Positions 58,479 to 64,000 of a stretch of 64,000 bases of DNA are shown piece by piece. The notes beneath the pieces are model-generated. The model saw only the letters and a program-made list of their open reading frames with translations, ran no database searches and had not been told where the DNA came from. The translations under genes and the position numbers were made by a program. The DNA comes from Kudoa neothunni (Eukaryota; Cnidaria), in assembly GCA_964304625.1 (NCBI GenBank), contig OZ199838.1, forward strand, positions 15,624,001 through 15,688,000. The letters run 5' to 3'. The first letter of the stretch is position 1. The number at the start of each line of letters is the position of its first letter.

Positions 58479-60215
58479 TTATTCATTTTTTGTTCTAACA
58501 AGTAAGGCGGTGTGTTGGCCTCCACAGCTAGCAGCAATAACACCCCCACAATCAGTGAGTTGTTTTCCAGTGGCTTTAGTTGGAACGAGACAATCAGAGT
58601 CATCATCCAGCGCCAACTGAAGATTGCTACCCATACCGTAGGAATAAAGATGGCCATGACTACCCACAATGAACGAAGTCACTTCACCACATGCACAATC
58701 GGCAGGTGTGTCATTGTTGGTAATGATGTTGGTGATGTCAGCTTTTTGGGGATGGATGTAAAATGGTTGTTTGTTGGGACCGATGCCAAGTCGTCCATAT
58801 TCAGCCCTACCAACTCCATACACCTATCCCACCAACATCAATACTTACAATCAAGCAAACTAACAATTGAAAACCTAAAAAATACCTCTCCAGCGGATGT
58901 ATCGATAAAAACAGTGTGATGTTGACCTGCGGCGATCTTAGGAAGATGAGTTTTAGATGAGAAATAACTAATGGAGCCAATCAAAATTGGTCTATACACA
59001 ATTAAGCAATCGGGATCGATATCAGTTGTAGAACTATAGGCGGATGGCGTAACAGCATTCTTGGATTCAGTCAAATTGCCAACACCTAATTGGCCGTAAT
59101 TATTCAAACCCCAGCCATACACATTCCCTTCTCGGTCAATAGCAAAAGAGTGAAAACTTCCACAGATAATATCAACAAATGGCAGCTTTATTCGTTTGAT
59201 TCGTTTGGAATTTTTAGTGTAACAAACAAAAGGAACACGAGCAGGTTCAAAAAACACACCGAATCCTCGTCTTCCTCCGTTCTCTTCTACAACTGATTTG
59301 GTTACTCGGCCAAGTTGGCCTTGTTGACCGGAACCACAAGAATAGATACGGCCATTCGCAGTCAATATAAGCAAATGATCATTACCAGACGAGATATTGA
59401 CAGCGTAGGATCCTTTCTCATTGTTTTTCTCGTAGATGAGAGTGAGAGATTTTTGGTGGGTGTCCTCGGTGATAAGTCCAATTTTTCTTTCCGAATCACG
59501 ATAAATTCCACACACAAACACACTTCCACATTCGGTTAGGACAGCTGTGTGACTGTCGCCGGCGGAAACTTTGATTGCAATGTATTTGGTGGGGAGTTCT
59601 ACAATGCAAGGTGTGTTTTCGGGAGTGTTTTCGTTGGTTTCTCTCCCAAGTGCATAATCGTCATTACATCCCCACGAGTAAATCTAAAATATAACCACAC
59701 ATTACCATTATCCAAAGTCAAATCCACATAAGAGCATCAATCAATAACTTGATTGTTATCGGTGAGAGCCACTGTGTGCATTCCACCACACACAATCTGC
59801 AGAATATTTCCAAGAGTTGGTATGAGTGCGGGTTTCTTACGTTCAACAATCGATTCACCCAATCCTAGCTGGCCCAAACTACCCTGTCCCAAAATAAGAC
59901 CGATTTTGTTGCTGGTACTATTTTTGTCTTCAATCTCAATCAACACTGGAGTATCAAAAGCAAAATTAACACAAGGATTGGTGAAACAATCACAATTCGA
60001 TGTGGTTGATTACTTTTATTGGTTTTTTCGACGATATCCTCATTACCTACATATTTCTCTTCGGGAGATCCATCGTCTGTGATATCTAATAGAAATCGAT
60101 AAAAGATTGAATGTGGACATTTTTTAGCGGAAAATCCACAACATAACCAACTATCACAATCCACCAACTCATTAAATGTCGTACCTTTGCGTTTTCTTGG
60201 GTTTGGGCTTTGCAT
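58479..60215 (-). CDS. Rcc1: RCC1, Ran guanine-nucleotide exchange factor
   Basis: Five exons (minus): 60215-60185, 60085-60047, 59945-59749, 59683-58886, 58823-58479 (TAA). Total 1410 nt, 469 codons plus stop, phases 1, 1, 0, 0. RCC1 exchanges GDP for GTP on Ran at chromatin, setting the nuclear RanGTP gradient. The product shows the seven-blade RCC1 repeats: LGQGSLGQLGLGES and ERKKPAL in blade 1, then YSWGCNDDYALGR, SGNDHLLILTANGRIYSCG, GWGLNNYGQLG, AGQHHTVFID, VYGVGRAEYGRLGIG and SCGGQHTALLV at the end. The Asp in SGNDH and the His in GQHHT, needed for exchange in the human protein, are present. The basic start PRKRK is a likely nuclear localisation signal. Exons 1 and 2 are only 31 and 39 nt. 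An extra GGRRGFGVFF stretch lies in the middle, as in other RCC1. Confidence 0.93.
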
Positions 60216-61848
60216 TGTGGGATATACGAATGGAATATGGTCGCTAAAATACGTCAGTAGTCTCCTAATTAGCTAATTCAAACACCTACCAACGAATATA
60301 CTACAAAAATTTGTTCGTTGCTTGGTTAAGGTTAATCACGTGAAGTAATACCTTGGATTAGAGGTCAGCGGCTAAAATAATCCGAATTATTATGGTTAAT
60401 GGTGTTGGAACTGTGACAGCTTACATCGTCGTAATGATATCAATTGGTTGGAATTAGCGTCCAATATTCAAGATATTTTTTATCTTTTTATATTCGAGGT
60501 GGAATTCAGCCGAACACAAAATTTGTATTGATCATAACTGCGATCAATCGATCACCTTAACCCTTGTTGTGTTGATGTGGTATCTTTATCATCAATCATT
60601 TGAAGGGGATTTGTCAAGGCGATTTTTATTATGCTCAATTTAAAATCCACCGTAATTGTTATTAATCCTAGATTATCAATATAACTAAAATTCGACCCTA
60701 ACCATTTTCATTTTAATCAATTAGTTTGTTGATACTTTTAGTCATTTAGACTACTAGCTTTGTATAATTTTTACTTTTGGTTATTTGCGCTAACTCAAGA
60801 AATAATCGATTTCTATTTGTTTATTTATATCCAAAATAATCCGTTTGTAAGGCTATTGTCACCACAACGACTAATCCCCTAAGGTGTATGTGCGCGGAAT
60901 AACAATTTTCTAAACTACGCGCATTATAATTGTTGAGATGAAAAATTTTTAATTATTTCCGGTCGATATATGTGAATTTGTAAATTGTTGATTGCCAAAT
61001 TATAGTTGGTCAAATATATTTTGACTGAAAGCGACAGTTGCTTTTTTTGTTGTACGAAGAATATTAAAATAATATTCTTTATTTTTGAATTGTTTAATAA
61101 ATTGTACTTTATTAATTTAATAATCATATTGAATAAAAGAAAATAGTTTTAAAACGAATTTTTTCAATGATTTTGGGTGGTTGTCTTTATCATTCAAAAT
61201 ATAGTGATAATTGTTTTGTATATTCTCACAAAATATTCTCAACCATATTTTTATTAATAGGACCAAAAATTAAGAAATAATCCAATTTTTGTCAATTGAA
61301 ACGGAAAATAATTATGGTTTTTATGTTTCCGTGTGTCGCTTCAAAAATATTACATTACAGTTGGTAATTGATTTTCCACTCCTTTTTTATAAAATTATTG
61401 AATTGTAATTCTAGATGTTTCCAATTTTGATATAAAATAATGTATTCAATTTAACGCTAATGCTAGTTCAAATAATAGACTGTAAATGATGTAAAATGAG
61501 TAGTCAAAATTACGTGACGTGTCGATTTGGCACATTTTTGGGGGGAACTCTGTTGATCAATATAGCGTTATTCACAGAAAAATTAGAAATTTAGCGATAA
61601 GCGAAGATAAAAATACAAAATAATAAATACTTCGAAAATCTTCCATCAATAAATGTTAAGATAGTTACTGCGGGACATTTCAATATATCAAATAGAGCCA
61701 CTCTAAATGGCATTCTCCTTAAAAAAGAATCAAGTTTTCTCGAATATTTTAAAAAGGTTAGATCGTTTTCGATTATTGTCAGAATTTTACCTGGATATAC
61801 AGTCCAACCTCGGAATTCCAACACATATAGAAAGGCTATTCAGAACAA
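60216..61848. other. Upstream region of RCC1, no further gene
   Basis: The RCC1 promoter should lie in the first 100-200 bases; I see no clear TATA box. At about 61793-61818, CAGTCCAACCTCGGAATTCC resembles a pogo/Tigger terminus. Open frames are AT-rich noise. Confidence 0.4.
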
Positions 61849-61924
61849 ATCTAATCATCTGATCTAATCATCTGATCTAATCATCTGATCTAATCATCTG
61901 ATCTAATCTAATCTAATCTAATCA
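61849..61924 (+). repeat. 13-bp minisatellite grading into a 5-bp repeat
   Basis: Four copies of a 13-base unit (CTAATCATCTGAT) followed by four TCTAA units. The shorter unit looks like a truncated start of the longer one. Confidence 0.9.
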
Positions 61925-64000
61925 ATTGGGGAAAAAACAGTGAAAAGAAATTATAATTGTGCGAACGTCATCCAAAGAGAAACCTTAATAATCTATTGTA
62001 TGACATCCAAAAAAATATTTATCCTATATTTCATTGTCATAATTGTATTCAATATTTATTTGTTATATTTTATAAACACAAGGCATGTATGTATTTTATA
62101 AATAAGAAAACATAATCATTTATTTGATATTTGATTAGCGGTAACTGATTAAACGAACTTTCATTATTTTGCACAGAAAAAATTATTCGCAGTTCGAATA
62201 CATGTCTAGAACGGATTGTGGTAGAAGTCCGAGGTGGCAATGTATATTGATTTAAAAATTATTTTAATATTTTAGTAATTAATTTAATAAAATCAAATCT
62301 TGGAAAAATAGATTACTAATTTTTATGCTAATAAAGAATGTTTCTTAACAAAATAACTATACGAATTGTTTATTTTTCTATAAAATGAAAATATATTTAT
62401 TTTTCTTTTTACATAATATATGTTGGGACCTGGTGGTTATTAGTAATATTTTTTCTAATTACTATTCAATTGCGTCTAGTCGATTTCAACTACAACAAAA
62501 TATCAGTATAATTTAGGGGTGTACATCACGTGAAGCTGTCAGTTAATTACGAAGATCTGGATGATTTTCACCCTTATGGTTTGCATGCCGCTGAATGTTG
62601 TTATTACATCCATCCCATACATTTTCAAATTTTTTGAAATAAATTATTTCATTAATTCAGCATTTTAATAGACTATTGCCACTTTATTTTAAAATATTTC
62701 ATAATATATCATGATTTAAGAAATTTTAAAAACATAAAAACGGTAGCTGTATATTAAGTTAATAATTCTAGTACTTCTAGGTGATTGCTCGTTCTAACTT
62801 CATTAATTTTAGATATAAACAGGCAATCAGATAATCAACAGTATGAAAAAAAAGTTGAATTAACCAATACTCTGCGTACAAATTGGGGTAGAATTTATAC
62901 TAAGTGAATAAATGCGCATGTTAGATAACTAAGCAAACGCCATGCGACCGGTACTTTGGTGACCCCTGGGTTAAGACAATTCTTTTTGTTTTCAATGATA
63001 TAGAAGTAGTTTCTGCAAACAATGTATTCATATTTGTGTTTTCAGCTGAGTTGAACACTGCAAAGTAATTTAATAACTCGATAATAAATTAATGTTTTAT
63101 TTTTCATATGGCGTCAATAATTACGAATAACAATCATTACTAATTTCAAACAATTGGACCTATTTTTTTATTGTTATAAGTAAAAAATAGACTCAATAAG
63201 TTTTCTAAGTTTCAGTTATGATAGATTTGATTAATTCAAAAACTCTCTTAGGTTATTATTAATAAATAAACTGAATCTTCTATTTGAGCCAGAATATAAT
63301 TTAATGTTTCTTGGTTTATTATTGGTAGCTTTTGTGTTTATATTGATTAACTAATTAATTCTTAAGATCAATTAGTTCATACTCTAACTATTTCTTTACG
63401 GTAATTCCATTCTAGTATATTTCCATGAGGAAATTCATAAATAAAATATCATATGGTATAAATATTAGAATTCATTAACTGAAATTATCGAAATATTATT
63501 CAAAGTTGTGACAAGATGACTTAATTTGTATGAAGCTCTAAATTTATCGATTATTGATAATAAATTATGCTATCAAATTATCAGATATGTCAGTTTGAAA
63601 GATGTGTTATTTCTTATCCAACAAAATTAAGCACCTTAAATATAAAATTCTTTGCCCTTGGATATTCCATAGAGTTAAAAAATGTTTAATCGTGTTATCT
63701 ATAATTTTATAGAACAAACTCTGTAATTAATGGCCTATTTTAGAGTGTTGTCATCAGTGATAAATTCAACTGTATTTAAAGAATAAATAAATGCATAGAG
63801 ATATTTATGTTAGCATGTTTAATCAAAAATATTTCTAATTAAGAATATTTAAACGAATATTAATTAATATACACGATTAATTACTATGAAAAATACAACT
63901 TGTGACTTGTTCGATGGATAGCACGTTACTAATTGATAAAAGCAACAACTTGCATGGATTGAGTTTCTGTTGCTGTGAAATAACAACAACAAATTGTAAC
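61925..64000. other. Gene-free AT-rich DNA
   Basis: No open frame with any motif. GGTGACCCCTGGG at 62958-62970 weakly resembles a hAT end. Nothing else supportable. Confidence 0.45.

Noticed and set aside
61591-61824. 77-codon open frame near the end of the window
   Set aside because: Starts within a Tigger-like terminal sequence and shows no transposase or other motif.
1-64000. CRISPR arrays, operons, rRNA or tRNA genes
   Set aside because: No regular spacer-repeat structure, no ribosomal sequence and no convincing tRNA fold seen by eye; a tRNAscan run would be needed to exclude single tRNAs.

Overview
The window is a piece of a strongly AT-rich animal nuclear genome. The genes carry GT-AG introns, many of only 39-50 nt. 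There are two conserved animal genes (TONSL and RCC1) and many decayed class II transposons (piggyBac, Merlin/IS1595-like, Tc1/mariner-like, hAT, MULE/SWIM) plus Helitron-like repeats. The tandem multi-Kunitz secreted-protein family and this transposon mix suggest an arthropod, possibly a parasitic or blood-feeding one such as a sea-louse-like copepod. That placement is inference; nothing here fixes the species.

Region 1-48 kb is a Kunitz (BPTI-like) gene cluster. I find eight gene copies (A 1-827 partial; B 5333-6784 minus; C 13112-14556; D 22973-24430; E 25607-27047; F 31485-32957 minus; G 41057-42513; H 46352-47824) and one promoter/exon-1 relic (about 37440-37692). All share one model: a short signal-peptide exon and five exons that each encode one Kunitz-like unit, joined by tiny phase-1 introns. 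Only the exon-3 domain keeps all six cysteines. The exon-2 domain keeps two, and the exon 4, 5 and 6 domains keep four each, always losing the pair equivalent to C14-C38 of BPTI. B, C, E and H read through intact and A is intact as far as seen. D and G have single-base frameshifts in A-runs of exon 5, and F has a nonsense codon in exon 2. Exon-by-exon similarity is mosaic (H exon 2 matches G, the rest of H matches F; D mixes F/H-like and E-like exons), which indicates gene conversion or unequal exchange.

The DNA between the Kunitz genes is a transposon graveyard. Clearest are a nearly complete piggyBac at 38076-40491 with TTAA flanks, a truncated piggyBac at 9795-11133 nested in an older repeat, a Merlin element at 18391-21018 with long inverted repeats, another Merlin at 35762-37409, and a family of Helitron-like repeats ending in a hairpin plus CTAR (two complete 1.1-kb copies at 15012-16129 and 30225-31360).

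Region 48.5-64 kb is different. It holds TONSL (48539-54505, plus, 10 exons, 1578 codons) and RCC1 (58479-60215, minus, 5 exons, 469 codons). They are convergent and separated by about 4 kb of non-coding DNA with transposon ends and microsatellites. TONSL (replication-fork/H4K20me0 reader) and RCC1 (Ran exchange factor on chromatin) both act on chromatin, but nothing shows that they are co-regulated. From 60216 to the end I see no gene.
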